DNA from: Bacteroidota bacterium
GTDB lineage: Bacteria > Bacteroidota > Bacteroidia > Chitinophagales > Chitinophagaceae
Reading direction: 5' to 3'
Length of the DNA: 53,970 nt
Assembly (NCBI GenBank): GCA_947487525.1
Contig: CANKWR010000008.1
Span: 1 to 53,970, forward strand
Part shown: positions 42,787 through 51,941 of the stretch, one piece after another
How positions within the stretch are numbered: the first letter of the stretch is position 1
Layout of the letters: the number at the start of each line of letters is the position of its first letter
The notes under the pieces: generated by a model
Told to the model about the DNA's origin: nothing
The model's database searches: none
The model's input: the letters and a program-made list of their open reading frames with translations, nothing else
Translations under genes and position numbers: made by a program

Positions 42787-45291
42787 TTACTTAGGATCTA
42801 AAATGTGTTTAATGCGGTCTTGTAAGTCATCAAAATGGCTCACAGAACTTGCATCATTCATACTTCCTTTGTTGCTTTGAATTGCAGCAGCTAATTTTTT
42901 CAATTGTGCTTTTGCTTCAGAAACAATATCGGTATTTTCAACATCAAGAGCTGGTCCCATTCTCAATAATGGAGAAGGAGCAGCGCCTGTTGATGGATTG
43001 ATTAAATCTCCCAATTGAGAAACGTATACTTTTTGCAAATTACGACGGAATACATCGGTTGCTTGGCGGTTATTCAATTCAGAGAATAAACCTTTTCTTG
43101 TATCCTCCATCATGTCGTGTAAAGAGTAAGACACATTGCCAAAACGGGTCGTGCTTGTAGTTAAACGATATAAGCGTCCTTTGTCTAATAAATTCTTTAA
43201 CACATTTGTTTGGACAGACTGTATTCTTTCGTTGGCAACAGGGTTAGATATTTTATTCAAAATATTGTTGTCAAATAACCATTTTGGGGTAGTAAATAAC
43301 TGCGTATGTAAAAAATTCATTGCTGATTTTTGCATTGCAACTGGTGTTGCAGTGTACACATCTCCTTTTTCTTCTACACTTTTAAATGTTTCATAAACAC
43401 CACCTACATTTTTCAATACATGCCCCATGTAGCGACTATACTGTCCAACAAGTTGGGTATAGATATCACTTAAATTTTCATAACGATCTCCTTCTTCTTT
43501 AGTCCATTCTGGAAGTTTAACAATTATGCGTTTTAAATTCTTTATTGCATACTCGCTCGCTAAAACGGAGTTATCTCCCAAGTCCTCTGTTTGCGCACGT
43601 GGGTCTGCATTAAATCCTTCACCACCAAACCACAAACGATCATTGCCGTTTAAAGCATCAATGATCCATTTGTTGTTCATTTTTTTATCAGCTTCTTCGC
43701 CCACACCGGTATAAGTGTAGCCCCATTTAATGGCCCATTTATCATAATCGCCAATGCGCGGGAACAATCCCATTTGAGTGACATTGTCTTCCGGCTGAGC
43801 AACATAATTAAAGCGCGCATAATCCATGATACTCGCTGTGTGACCGTTTGCTTCTAACCATTTTGCATCTCTTAATTTTTCTACTGGGGTTTTGCTACTG
43901 CTACCCATATTATGTCTCAAACCTAAGGTGTGACCTACTTCGTGAGAAGAAACAAAGCGAATTAAATTGCCCATTAAGCTGTCATCAAATTTCATTTTTC
44001 TTGCAGCAGGATCTACCGCAGCTGTTTGAATCATATACCAATCATGCACTAAGTTCATCACGTTATGGTACCAACCGATATGGCTTTCTAAAATTTCTCC
44101 ACTTCTTGGATCATGCACTTGAGGTCCATACGCATTTTCAATATCAGAAGCGAAATAACGGATAACTGAAAAACGTGCATCTTCTAAACTCATCGTGCTA
44201 TCGTTAGGCCACTCTTTACCTTGAATTGCATTTTTCCAACCTGCTTTTTCGAAGGCTGCATTCCAGTCATTTACACCAGCCATTAAATAAGGCACCCATT
44301 TTTTAGGCGTTGCTGGATCGATATAATACACAATTGGCTTGATAGGCTCCACCAATTCACCTCTTTTGTATCTTTCTAAATCCGCTGGCTTTGGCTCTAA
44401 TTTATAACGCACCGCGAATACTTGGTTTGATACCTTATGTTGGTCATCAGAATACTGCACAAAATTATCAGCGAAATAACCCACTCTTGGGTCGAATAAG
44501 CGGGCATTCATCGGAACCTTAGGCAACAGTCTAATTGAAGTATTTAACTCAAAGGTGACGGCCCCAGCATTGATTGCTGCTGGAATGGCGCTACCCCCTA
44601 AAGGACTGCCTGGCATAGGAGCACTTGCAGAATAGGTTTTTACCGTCCTAATTTCCATATTAATAGGGTAAGACTTAATGCTTTCTATGTAGGATCTGTC
44701 TGAAGCCAAGCCCGAAAGGTTAAAGGTTCTCTTTTCCCCGCTGGTTAAGCTAACAGCCTGATTGTCTCCTTTAAAAAAGTCGGTCACGTCAATGACACTG
44801 CTTGTAGAGTCTTTTCCAAGGGCTTTTATTTCAAAAGAAGCCACAATTGGGTCTAAATAAGAGTTTTTAACTGCTTTTGCGATGGTTTGGGTAGAATCGG
44901 CCTTAGAAATTAAGGTAACCACACGCATAAATATTTTCTGATTAGGTCCTTTTTCGAAAACAAGACTTTGCTCATTCACTTCCTCTCCTCCGTAGCGTCT
45001 AGCACCCCCCGCTACTTTGGCGAATCGGGTAACTGCTAGTAATTCACGGCCTAATAAGCTATCCGGGATTTCAAAAAAGTATTTATCGTCTTGAAAATGA
45101 ACGTTAAATACCCCTTTTTGGCTAATTGCTTTTTTGGTGATTACGTCGCCAAATGCTTTGGGGCCAGCTTTAGCAGGCCCGTCTTTTTTTGCACCACTAG
45201 TGTCTGGGCGCTGGGACATGTCGGGCCTCTGTGCATTTGAGCTAATTGTCAAAAAGACACAAAGACTAGAAAAAACTAAGATTTTTTTCAT
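42787..45291 (-). CDS. Secreted zinc metalloprotease (metzincin, DUF5117/DUF5118 type)
   Basis: An 834-residue exported enzyme. Signal peptide MKKILVFSSLCVFLTISSNAQ. The N-terminal part (DUF5118 and DUF5117-like, residues about 40-410) has FFEIPDSLLGRELLAVTRFAK, and the catalytic domain has the extended metzincin zinc motif HEVGHTLGLRHN (HExxHxxGxxH) near residue 442, followed by the downstream SIMDYARFNYVAQPED with the Met-turn. Members of this family are common secreted or periplasmic proteases in Bacteroidota; natural substrates are not known to me. The gene stands alone and ends in a strong terminator. Confidence 0.9.
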   Translation of the reverse strand: MKKILVFSSLCVFLTISSNAQRPDMSQRPDTSGAKKDGPAKAGPKAFGDVITKKAISQKGVFNVHFQDDKYFFEIPDSLLGRELLAVTRFAKVAGGARRYGGEEVNEQSLVFEKGPNQKIFMRVVTLISKADSTQTIAKAVKNSYLDPIVASFEIKALGKDSTSSVIDVTDFFKGDNQAVSLTSGEKRTFNLSGLASDRSYIESIKSYPINMEIRTVKTYSASAPMPGSPLGGSAIPAAINAGAVTFELNTSIRLLPKVPMNARLFDPRVGYFADNFVQYSDDQHKVSNQVFAVRYKLEPKPADLERYKRGELVEPIKPIVYYIDPATPKKWVPYLMAGVNDWNAAFEKAGWKNAIQGKEWPNDSTMSLEDARFSVIRYFASDIENAYGPQVHDPRSGEILESHIGWYHNVMNLVHDWYMIQTAAVDPAARKMKFDDSLMGNLIRFVSSHEVGHTLGLRHNMGSSSKTPVEKLRDAKWLEANGHTASIMDYARFNYVAQPEDNVTQMGLFPRIGDYDKWAIKWGYTYTGVGEEADKKMNNKWIIDALNGNDRLWFGGEGFNADPRAQTEDLGDNSVLASEYAIKNLKRIIVKLPEWTKEEGDRYENLSDIYTQLVGQYSRYMGHVLKNVGGVYETFKSVEEKGDVYTATPVAMQKSAMNFLHTQLFTTPKWLFDNNILNKISNPVANERIQSVQTNVLKNLLDKGRLYRLTTSTTRFGNVSYSLHDMMEDTRKGLFSELNNRQATDVFRRNLQKVYVSQLGDLINPSTGAAPSPLLRMGPALDVENTDIVSEAKAQLKKLAAAIQSNKGSMNDASSVSHFDDLQDRIKHILDPK

Positions 45292-45390
45292 ATTTGTTAT
45301 TTGTTATAATTTAGAAAACAGTCATAAATATATCAAATTCTATGAACAGTAGTTAGTGGTATTAATTTTTTATAAAAAAATGCTTTGAAA

Positions 45391-45420
45391 TTTGTTTCAA
45401 CCAATAAATTACTTATTTTG
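45391..45420 (+). promoter_or_regulatory. Possible promoter of the exbB-exbD-exbD-tonB operon
   Basis: TTTG at 45391-45394, 18-base spacer, then TTATTTTG at 45413-45420, one mismatch from TAnnTTTG. The leader would be about 100 bases. It lies in the 237-base divergent spacer between the metalloprotease gene and exbB; a promoter for the former was not clear. Confidence 0.4.
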
Positions 45421-45528
45421 TAACCCCTTAGAAACTAGTGCGTAGAGATTCGAGTGATTTCTAAACTAATAGTGAAAAGGATAAAATCTTTTATAAATTT
45501 TTATTTTAAACCAAAAATCAATTGAATC

Positions 45529-46389
45529 ATGGCTGATTTAACTAAACCAACTGCAACCGCTGCACCAAAGACAGCAGCACAGCCGAAAAAAGGCGGCAAC
45601 TTGATTGCAACTTTAGCACCTATCGCTTGTATCGTAGCAGGCTATGTTATCTGGCGTTTTGTGTTAGGTAATGCAAGTAATTTCTCTAATCCTGATCCTA
45701 GTGGTGGTTTCTGGCCTGCACATAAAGGACCAAAAGGTACTTTCACTAAAATGTACGAGGGTGGTATCGTCGTGCCTATTTTGATTGGATGCTTTTTAGT
45801 AGTATTAACTTTCGTTATTGAAAGATTATTAACTGTAGCGAAAGCAGCAGGTACTGGAAGCAATACTGAGTTCATCCGTAAAGTACAATTTCATTTAGCA
45901 AACAAAGAAGTGGACAAAGCAATTGCTGAGTGTGACAAACAAAAAGGTTCTGTAGGTAATGTAATGAAGTCTGGCTTGAAAAAGTACAAAGAAATGATTA
46001 CCAATACAGAGTTAAATGCTGATCAAAAAGTATTAAATATTCAAAAAGAAGTTGAAGAAGCAACTGCCCTTGAATTACCAATGTTAGAAAAGAACTTAGT
46101 ATTCTTATCAACGATCGCATCAGTAGCAACCTTATTAGGATTGTTCGGTACGGTGTTAGGTATGATTCGTTCTTTCTCTAAATTAGGAGAAGAAGGTGGT
46201 GGTGAAGCTGCTCGTGAATTATCTCAAGGTATCTCTGAGGCCTTGTATAACACCGCATTGGGTATCGGTACTTCTGCAGTCGCGATTATCATGTACAACG
46301 TATTCACAACAAGAATCGATGGTATTACTTATGGTATCGATGAGTCTGGATTTACTTTAACTCAAAGCTTTGCAGCTAACTATAAGTAG
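45529..46389 (+). CDS. ExbB/TolQ/MotA-family proton channel protein
   Basis: A 286-residue inner-membrane protein. After an Ala/Pro/Lys-rich start come TM1 (LIATLAPIACIVAGYVIWRF, about 25-45), a further helix (VPILIGCFLVVLTFVIERLL, 75-95), a cytoplasmic helical part (105-195) and the two channel helices (VFLSTIASVATLLGLFGTVLG near 190-210 and ALGIGTSAVAIIMYNVFTT near 242-260, cited in part). ExbB with ExbD uses proton motive force to energise TonB. The extra first helix is usual in Bacteroidota. First gene of a four-gene operon. Confidence 0.93.
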   Translation: MADLTKPTATAAPKTAAQPKKGGNLIATLAPIACIVAGYVIWRFVLGNASNFSNPDPSGGFWPAHKGPKGTFTKMYEGGIVVPILIGCFLVVLTFVIERLLTVAKAAGTGSNTEFIRKVQFHLANKEVDKAIAECDKQKGSVGNVMKSGLKKYKEMITNTELNADQKVLNIQKEVEEATALELPMLEKNLVFLSTIASVATLLGLFGTVLGMIRSFSKLGEEGGGEAARELSQGISEALYNTALGIGTSAVAIIMYNVFTTRIDGITYGIDESGFTLTQSFAANYK

Positions 46390-46444
46390 TAGAAAAAATA
46401 TTTTAATAAGGACAACCTTATCAATAAATTAAAAGATAATAAAA

Positions 46445-47092
46445 ATGGGTAGAGCCAAATTACCTCGTAAGAGTACCAACATCGACATGACTGCCATGTG
46501 TGATGTGGCTTTCCTTTTATTGTCATTTTTTATCTTGACTACTAAATTCAAACCAGCTGAAGCAATTGCGGTGACTACTCCAAGTTCAGTAGCATCAAAA
46601 GTTGCACCAAGCAAAGACTTTGTATTGGTTACAATAGATAAAGATGGTAAAGTGTTTTTAACAATAGATGATAAGAGTAAAAGAGAACTAGTCGTTAATT
46701 CTATCAATACAACTAAGAATGCAGGAATTGACGTTGCTAAGTTTAAGGCAGCAAGTTTTATTGGTGCTTCTTTTAGCGGCTTAAACGCTTTCTTATCTAT
46801 CTCTGAAGAAAACAGAAAAGGAAATGCACTACCAGGTATTCCTTGTAAGGATACTACGAATAATGAATTGACTGTTTGGATGCAAGCCATCACGGAAGCA
46901 TATGCTGGAACTAAAATGGACCTTTTATTAAAAGGCGACAATTTAGCAAAGTATCCTTCCTTTAAAGGTGTTTTAACTGCATTCAAAAAGAACAACATTC
47001 AGAAGTTCCAAATGGTTACCAATCCTGAAAATGCGCCAGCAGGTTCAGAATTGTTCAAGAAATCGATGAGTGGAGAAAAAATGGATAATTAA
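46445..47092 (+). CDS. ExbD/TolR-family protein, first copy
   Basis: A 215-residue protein with one helix near the N-terminus: STNIDMTAMCDVAFLLLSFF followed by ILTTKF. The Asp in CDVAFLL is the proton-carrying residue of ExbD. The periplasmic part (50-215) is longer than in E. coli ExbD (141 residues) and contains an insert (ENRKGNALPGIPCKDTTNNE). The neighbour downstream is a second, different ExbD. Two ExbD proteins per operon are common in this phylum and may form a heterodimer in the pore. Confidence 0.92.
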   Translation: MGRAKLPRKSTNIDMTAMCDVAFLLLSFFILTTKFKPAEAIAVTTPSSVASKVAPSKDFVLVTIDKDGKVFLTIDDKSKRELVVNSINTTKNAGIDVAKFKAASFIGASFSGLNAFLSISEENRKGNALPGIPCKDTTNNELTVWMQAITEAYAGTKMDLLLKGDNLAKYPSFKGVLTAFKKNNIQKFQMVTNPENAPAGSELFKKSMSGEKMDN

Positions 47093-47120
47093 ATTATAAA
47101 CTGATTAAAAGCTATTTACT

Positions 47121-47693
47121 ATGGCAGAATTAGATACCTCGGGTGGTGGCCATAAGAAAGGACCCGGTGTCAAGAAAGGGAAAAAACTATCAACGCGTGT
47201 CGATTTGACACCGATGGTGGATTTAGGTTTCCTCTTGATTACCTTCTTCATCTTCACTACCACGATGAGTCAACCAACCGCTATGAAGTTGCTTTTGCCG
47301 GATGATAAAGTAAAACCTGAAGAGCAAAACAAAGCGAAAGAGTCAGGTGCTTTAACCATCTTAATGGGGGCGGATAATCACTTATACTACTATGAAGGTC
47401 AGTTAAAACCTGACGCTTCTAACTTCTTATCTGCTTCTTATAACGGAGAAAACTCAATAAGAGATGTAATCCTTAAAAAGAAAGCATATGTAAGAAGTAT
47501 TGCGACGGATCCTAACGACCCTGAACATGACTTAGTAGTGGTGATTAAGCCTAGCCAATTTTGCAATTATAAAAACGTAATTGATATTTTAGATGAAATG
47601 TCAATTAACGTAGTTAAAAAATTCGCATTAGTCGACATTTTTGAAACTGAAGAGCAATTGGTGAAAATTTCCGATGCATCAGCAAAACCTTAA
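47121..47693 (+). CDS. ExbD/TolR-family protein, second copy
   Basis: A 190-residue protein with a Gly/Lys-rich start (GGGHKKGPGVKKGKK), then the helix RVDLTPMVDLGFLLITFFIF with the conserved Asp in MVDLGFLL, and a periplasmic domain with the VVVIKPSQFCNYKNVIDILD segment typical of ExbD. It is 28 bases after the first exbD and 19 before tonB. Confidence 0.92.
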   Translation: MAELDTSGGGHKKGPGVKKGKKLSTRVDLTPMVDLGFLLITFFIFTTTMSQPTAMKLLLPDDKVKPEEQNKAKESGALTILMGADNHLYYYEGQLKPDASNFLSASYNGENSIRDVILKKKAYVRSIATDPNDPEHDLVVVIKPSQFCNYKNVIDILDEMSINVVKKFALVDIFETEEQLVKISDASAKP

Positions 47694-47712
47694 AGCATAA
47701 AAAGCATTCAAA

Positions 47713-48534
47713 ATGGACATAAATAAAATATTAACCGCTGACGTATTAGACCTCATTTTTGAGGGAAGATACAAGGAGTATGGTGCTTACGAGCTTCGCA
47801 AAACATACAACGACCGTCTCAAGAAGGCGTTGTATGTGATGATAGCGATTACTGCATTATTAGCGGGTGGTGCTATTTGGTCTAACAGCGCAAAAAAATC
47901 AAAAGCGGACATTATTGTAGCCGATGTTTCTTTAGCGGATGTTAACAATCAAGAAAAGAAAGCGCCACCACCACCTCCGCCGCCACCTCCTAAACAGGAA
48001 CCACCTAAAGTGGAAATGGCAAAATTCACGCCTCCTAAAATTGTAAAGGATGAGGAAGTGAAAAAAGAAGACGAGGTAAAAGAAGTTGAAAAATTAGAAG
48101 ACGTGAAAATTGGTGCTGTTGACCAAAAAGGGATCAAAGACGATGGTATCGTGGCACCCGTTGAACAAAGTACAGGTCCTGTTGCTCCTCCAGAGGAAGA
48201 AACAGATAAAATCTTTACTGTGGTTCAACAACCTGCTGAATTTCCAGGGGGTCAGGCAGGATGGATACGTTATCTAGAAAGAACGTTGAATAGAGATTTA
48301 CCCGTTGAAAACGGTGCACCTGCTGGAAGATATGCAGTAACAGTTTCTTTCGTGGTATCCAGAGATGGTTCAATTTCAGACGTAAGAGCTGAAAATAATC
48401 CAGGCTATGGTACTTCTGATGAAGCAGTACGTGTAATTACCAGAGGTCCAAAATGGAAAGCTGCTGTTCAAAATGGTAAGAATGTAATCTATCGCCATAG
48501 ACAAGCAATTGTATTCCAAGTTTCTGACGAATAG
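47713..48534 (+). CDS. TonB-family energy transducer
   Basis: A 273-residue protein. The N-terminus has the Bacteroidota-type YKEYGAYELRKTYNDRLKKA cytoplasmic motif, one helix (ALYVMIAITALLAGGAIW, about 39-56), a proline run (nine prolines near residue 80) with Lys/Glu-rich spacer to cross the periplasm, and the C-terminal TonB domain (VTVSFVVSRDGSISDVRAEN near 213, then RGPKWKAAVQNGKNV). It couples ExbB/ExbD to TonB-dependent receptors in the outer membrane. Confidence 0.94.
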   Translation: MDINKILTADVLDLIFEGRYKEYGAYELRKTYNDRLKKALYVMIAITALLAGGAIWSNSAKKSKADIIVADVSLADVNNQEKKAPPPPPPPPPKQEPPKVEMAKFTPPKIVKDEEVKKEDEVKEVEKLEDVKIGAVDQKGIKDDGIVAPVEQSTGPVAPPEEETDKIFTVVQQPAEFPGGQAGWIRYLERTLNRDLPVENGAPAGRYAVTVSFVVSRDGSISDVRAENNPGYGTSDEAVRVITRGPKWKAAVQNGKNVIYRHRQAIVFQVSDE

Positions 48535-48589
48535 TTTTTATGCCTGTATGCTTCATACAAGGCTTAAAAAATGGTGACTTATAAAAAAC

Positions 48590-48625
48590 AAATGGCAGCC
48601 CCTAATCAGGCTGCCATTTGTTTTT
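48590..48625 (+). terminator. Rho-independent terminator of the exbB-tonB operon
   Basis: AAATGGCAGCC, 8-base loop, GGCTGCCATTT, then GTTTTT: a perfect 11-pair stem. A shorter bulged hairpin (GCCTGTATG/CATACAAGGC) sits just after the tonB stop. The terminator lies inside the upstream open frame of mnmE, which argues for the later mnmE start. Confidence 0.85.
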
Positions 48626-48657
48626 CTGCTGCTTTATCTAAAATTTATACAATAGAC

Positions 48658-48665
48658 TATCTTTG
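48658..48665 (+). promoter_or_regulatory. -7 promoter element (TATCTTTG) immediately before mnmE
   Basis: Exact TAnnTTTG match, four bases (CGTT) before the mnmE ATG at 48670. A near-leaderless transcript is expected. Confidence 0.5.
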
Positions 48666-48669
48666 CGTT

Positions 48670-50046
48670 ATGCGTGAAAATTTGAGTACCTGGAATGATA
48701 CGATTGTAGCCTTGGCAACAGCACCTGGATTGGGCGCAATAGCGGTGATTAGATTAAGTGGCGCAAAGGCCATTGAAATCACCGCATCGGTATTTTCAAA
48801 AAAAAGCTTAGCTATCCAACCAAGTCATACAGTTCATTTTGGAAAATTACTTAATGGAACAGAGGTGATTGACGAAGTCGTGGTAAGCCTCTATCTTGCT
48901 CCACGTTCTTATACCGGAGAGGAAGTGGTAGAAATATCCTGTCACGGTGCTCCAATGATTCAGGACCAAATTTTACAATTAATGATTCAGGCGGGTGCAA
49001 GAATGGCAAAGCCAGGGGAGTTTACACAAAGGGCTTTTTTAAATGGCAAATTGGACTTAACCCAAGCCGAAGCAGTAGCAGACTTAATAGCCAGTAATAC
49101 CGAAGCTGCACGTAAAACAGCATTGCATAATTTAAAAGGAGGATTCTCTACCGACTTGCAGGTAATGCGAGAAAAACTTATTAAGTTCTCCGCATTGATT
49201 GAATTGGAATTGGATTTTTCTCAGGAGGATGTTGCTTTTGCAAATAAAAAAGACTTGGAACTGTTGGTGCAACAATTGCAAATTAAAACACAGGAGTTGT
49301 TGGATTCTTTTAAGCTGGGCAATGTGATTAAGAATGGGGTGCAGGTGGCTATCGTAGGCAAACCCAATGCAGGCAAGTCTACTTTATTAAATGCGTTGTT
49401 AAATGAAAACAGGGCATTGGTGAGTGAAATACCTGGTACCACCCGCGACACGGTTGAAGAGTATTTAAATATTCAAGGGGTGCTATTTAAATTGATAGAT
49501 ACTGCAGGAATAAGGTTATCAACGAGCGACCGCATTGAACAAATGGGGATTGAAAAAAGTAAGGAAAAAATACTAGGTGCAGATATCGTGATTGCCTTAT
49601 TTGATGTTAACGATCAGGGCATTGAACAGGTGGATACCTGGCAATCGGAAGTAAGTGCCGATAAATTAATATTGGTAGGAAATAAAAAGGATTTACTAAC
49701 CGATCCATCCATGCTATCGAATAGTGCATTGAACGAAGTGGTGTTTATTTCGGCTAAGGAAAAAGACAATATCAAGGCATTGGAAAAACTACTCTATAAA
49801 AAAGCGGTGGGCGATGCGATACATAAGGAAGGCACCATCATCACCAATGCAAGACATGTATCCTCTTTGAAAAAATTATCCATGGCACTGCACGATGTTG
49901 AAACAGGCTTGCAACACAATGTAACAGGCGATTTACTGGCATTGGACATTCGTCAAGCATTGCATTACCTGGGTACAATTACGGGTCAAATTACCAATGA
50001 GGATCAGTTGGATTTTATTTTCTCCAAGTTTTGTATTGGAAAATAG
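48670..50046 (+). CDS. mnmE: tRNA modification GTPase MnmE
   Basis: MnmE works with MnmG to add the carboxymethylaminomethyl group to U34 of certain tRNAs. The 458-residue protein has the N-terminal THF-binding domain (DTIVALATAPGLGAIAVIRLSG, cited as ALATAPGLGAIAVIRLSG), the helical domain and an inserted GTPase with P-loop VAIVGKPNAGKSTLLNAL near 228, IPGTTRDTVEE near 255, LIDTAGIR near 275 and NKKDL near 345. The C-terminus has the FCIGK ending, with the essential Cys. The frame is open upstream to 48571 but that part overlaps a terminator and the promoter; the ATG at 48670 is chosen. Confidence 0.96.
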   Translation: MRENLSTWNDTIVALATAPGLGAIAVIRLSGAKAIEITASVFSKKSLAIQPSHTVHFGKLLNGTEVIDEVVVSLYLAPRSYTGEEVVEISCHGAPMIQDQILQLMIQAGARMAKPGEFTQRAFLNGKLDLTQAEAVADLIASNTEAARKTALHNLKGGFSTDLQVMREKLIKFSALIELELDFSQEDVAFANKKDLELLVQQLQIKTQELLDSFKLGNVIKNGVQVAIVGKPNAGKSTLLNALLNENRALVSEIPGTTRDTVEEYLNIQGVLFKLIDTAGIRLSTSDRIEQMGIEKSKEKILGADIVIALFDVNDQGIEQVDTWQSEVSADKLILVGNKKDLLTDPSMLSNSALNEVVFISAKEKDNIKALEKLLYKKAVGDAIHKEGTIITNARHVSSLKKLSMALHDVETGLQHNVTGDLLALDIRQALHYLGTITGQITNEDQLDFIFSKFCIGK

Positions 50047-50175
50047 TTTTTTATAAAAGCTACAGTTTTCGCAAATAAGTGAAGCAATGTGTCAAGTCAT
50101 CCATCTTTGTATAACTTCATTATATTTAATTATTAATTTATACAACAGTTATATTTAATTCAAAATCTTAATAAA

Positions 50176-51924
50176 ATGAAAGTTAGCAAAATACTCATTT
50201 TAATTTTTATGTTCACCTGCACATTCACTGCACATACGCAGGTTGTTAAGTCAATTAATACTTCGTTATATAATTGGAAGGACGATCCAGGTGATTTAAG
50301 ATATAATTATTATGAAGATCCGAAAACGGGTAATTATGTAAATCAAGGAAAATACACATTTAATTTAGTCCAAGGCAATTATTATAAAGAGTATGCGAAT
50401 GGCAATTTTAAAAACGGGAAAAGAGATGGAGTATGGGAATATAGAATTATGAGATTAGATGATTTGGCATTTGATGTTAATTGGACTGGAACAATACAAT
50501 TAAATTTCGGCTACAAGGATGGCAAACCCAATGGATTGTGGGTTTATGATAACAAACAAAAATATAGAACGCATAGTAGAGGAGCTTGGCTTCCATATGA
50601 GTACTATTTTGCGCCAAATGAAACTTTGAGTGTGAATTTTTCGAATGGCCGTCCAGCTGGTTTATATAATTATTCAAATAATAACATAAATAATAAAGCC
50701 AAAATTACTGGGCAATTTAATGCTAATGGACTAATAAATGGTATATGGGTATTAAGTACAAGTGGCGAAAAGCAGGAATATACTTTTTCGAATGGAGTAC
50801 TCATAAAAAAAATAATTAGATCAATGCCCAACGGGGATGTTACAGATAGTTATACTAGAAGTGAAGAAGAATTAAAGTTAATTAATTATTTTTTGACAGG
50901 GATGCTTAAAAAAGAAGATGTAAAAAAGTATAGAATGCAAATAGACACTATATCAGCTAGTGAATATATAAGCTTTGATGCTAGAAAAGAACTTTATAGT
51001 AAATTTTTTAATTGGGAACGTATTGGAGGAGATGATTTGTATATGACAACAAGAGGCAGCGATTTAGGCGGACTTGCTATTTCAATAGCATTTAAACCTC
51101 AATTAGATTTGGAGAAAATTAACGAATACAATGAGATAATTAAAGTGTATACTAAATATGACTACAGTAAGTCCTATGACACAAGTTCATTAAATCAAGA
51201 CTTTAATCAATTTTTTAAAATATACAAAATCTCACTTACTGATGAAGATTACTTAAAAGCGATTGAACAAAAAAAGCAATTACAATTTACAATATTCAAA
51301 AGGATAGACAGCATAGCAGTAGACAGAAGACGTAAATATTTATTAAGTGAATTTCCTTTTTTAGGGAAACAAAGATTAACCTATGATTCATACCCCTTTT
51401 ATGTAGAATACCAAGAAAGGCAAAAATTGTACGATCAATTTTTAATTAAGGCAAAAGTCAACGAAGCATATAAAAACTCAATTCCTGAAGTGGATTCTTG
51501 CTGGAAGGAAAATGTATTGTCAGTTTATTGTGATTCTAATAGAGTTACAAAAATTAATGAAGCTTCTAAATTACTTTTAGAAGATAATTTTGCTGATTTA
51601 CATACTCAAGTACAACCGATCATTAAAGCTATTGTAGTAAGTTACTATCTCCCAGCCCTAGATAGTTTAAAGAATAAAAAAGATTTTTGCGAGGCAAATA
51701 AATTAGTGGAAGACTTTCAAATACTTTTGAAAAAAGTATTTATTTGGGATAAAAACGTGTCTCAGGATCTTTCAAGGAAACATTACTATCGAGTTACGAA
51801 CGTATATGCTCCCAAAGTAGAAATTAAAGATTATAAAACACCTGTATTTACCAAGATGGATGGTTTGAAAAATATGGAGGAATTAATAGCACTTTTAATG
51901 TCCTTAAAACCTGATGAATATTAG
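50176..51924 (+). CDS. Secreted protein with MORN/YwqK-like repeats and unknown C-terminal domain
   Basis: A 582-residue protein with signal peptide (MKVSKILILIFMFTCTFTAH, about 20 residues). Residues 70-195 contain four MORN-type units: GNFKNGKRDGVWEYR, GYKDGKPNGLWVYDN, NFSNGRPAGLYNYS and GQFNANGLINGIWVLS. In Bacteroidota such repeats are often labelled YwqK antitoxin-like, but nothing here suggests a toxin-antitoxin role. Residues 230-582 are helical, charged and not recognised by me. The gene is AT-richer in feel than its neighbours. It is convergent with the HAD gene (17 bases). Confidence 0.78.
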   Translation: MKVSKILILIFMFTCTFTAHTQVVKSINTSLYNWKDDPGDLRYNYYEDPKTGNYVNQGKYTFNLVQGNYYKEYANGNFKNGKRDGVWEYRIMRLDDLAFDVNWTGTIQLNFGYKDGKPNGLWVYDNKQKYRTHSRGAWLPYEYYFAPNETLSVNFSNGRPAGLYNYSNNNINNKAKITGQFNANGLINGIWVLSTSGEKQEYTFSNGVLIKKIIRSMPNGDVTDSYTRSEEELKLINYFLTGMLKKEDVKKYRMQIDTISASEYISFDARKELYSKFFNWERIGGDDLYMTTRGSDLGGLAISIAFKPQLDLEKINEYNEIIKVYTKYDYSKSYDTSSLNQDFNQFFKIYKISLTDEDYLKAIEQKKQLQFTIFKRIDSIAVDRRRKYLLSEFPFLGKQRLTYDSYPFYVEYQERQKLYDQFLIKAKVNEAYKNSIPEVDSCWKENVLSVYCDSNRVTKINEASKLLLEDNFADLHTQVQPIIKAIVVSYYLPALDSLKNKKDFCEANKLVEDFQILLKKVFIWDKNVSQDLSRKHYYRVTNVYAPKVEIKDYKTPVFTKMDGLKNMEELIALLMSLKPDEY

Positions 51925-51941
51925 ACAATAATAAGATTATA

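Noticed and set aside
46429..46998. A 189-codon open frame antisense to the first exbD gene
   Set aside because: It has no signal of a real protein family, covers a well-supported gene, and is explained by the codon composition of the opposite strand.
48571..48669. A longer MnmE starting at 48571
   Set aside because: It contains the terminator of the tonB operon and the mnmE -7 element; the family start fits the ATG at 48670.
50176..51924. Toxin-antitoxin role for the MORN/YwqK-like protein
   Set aside because: The protein is secreted, has no partner gene of suitable type, and the YwqK antitoxin label rests on repeat similarity only.
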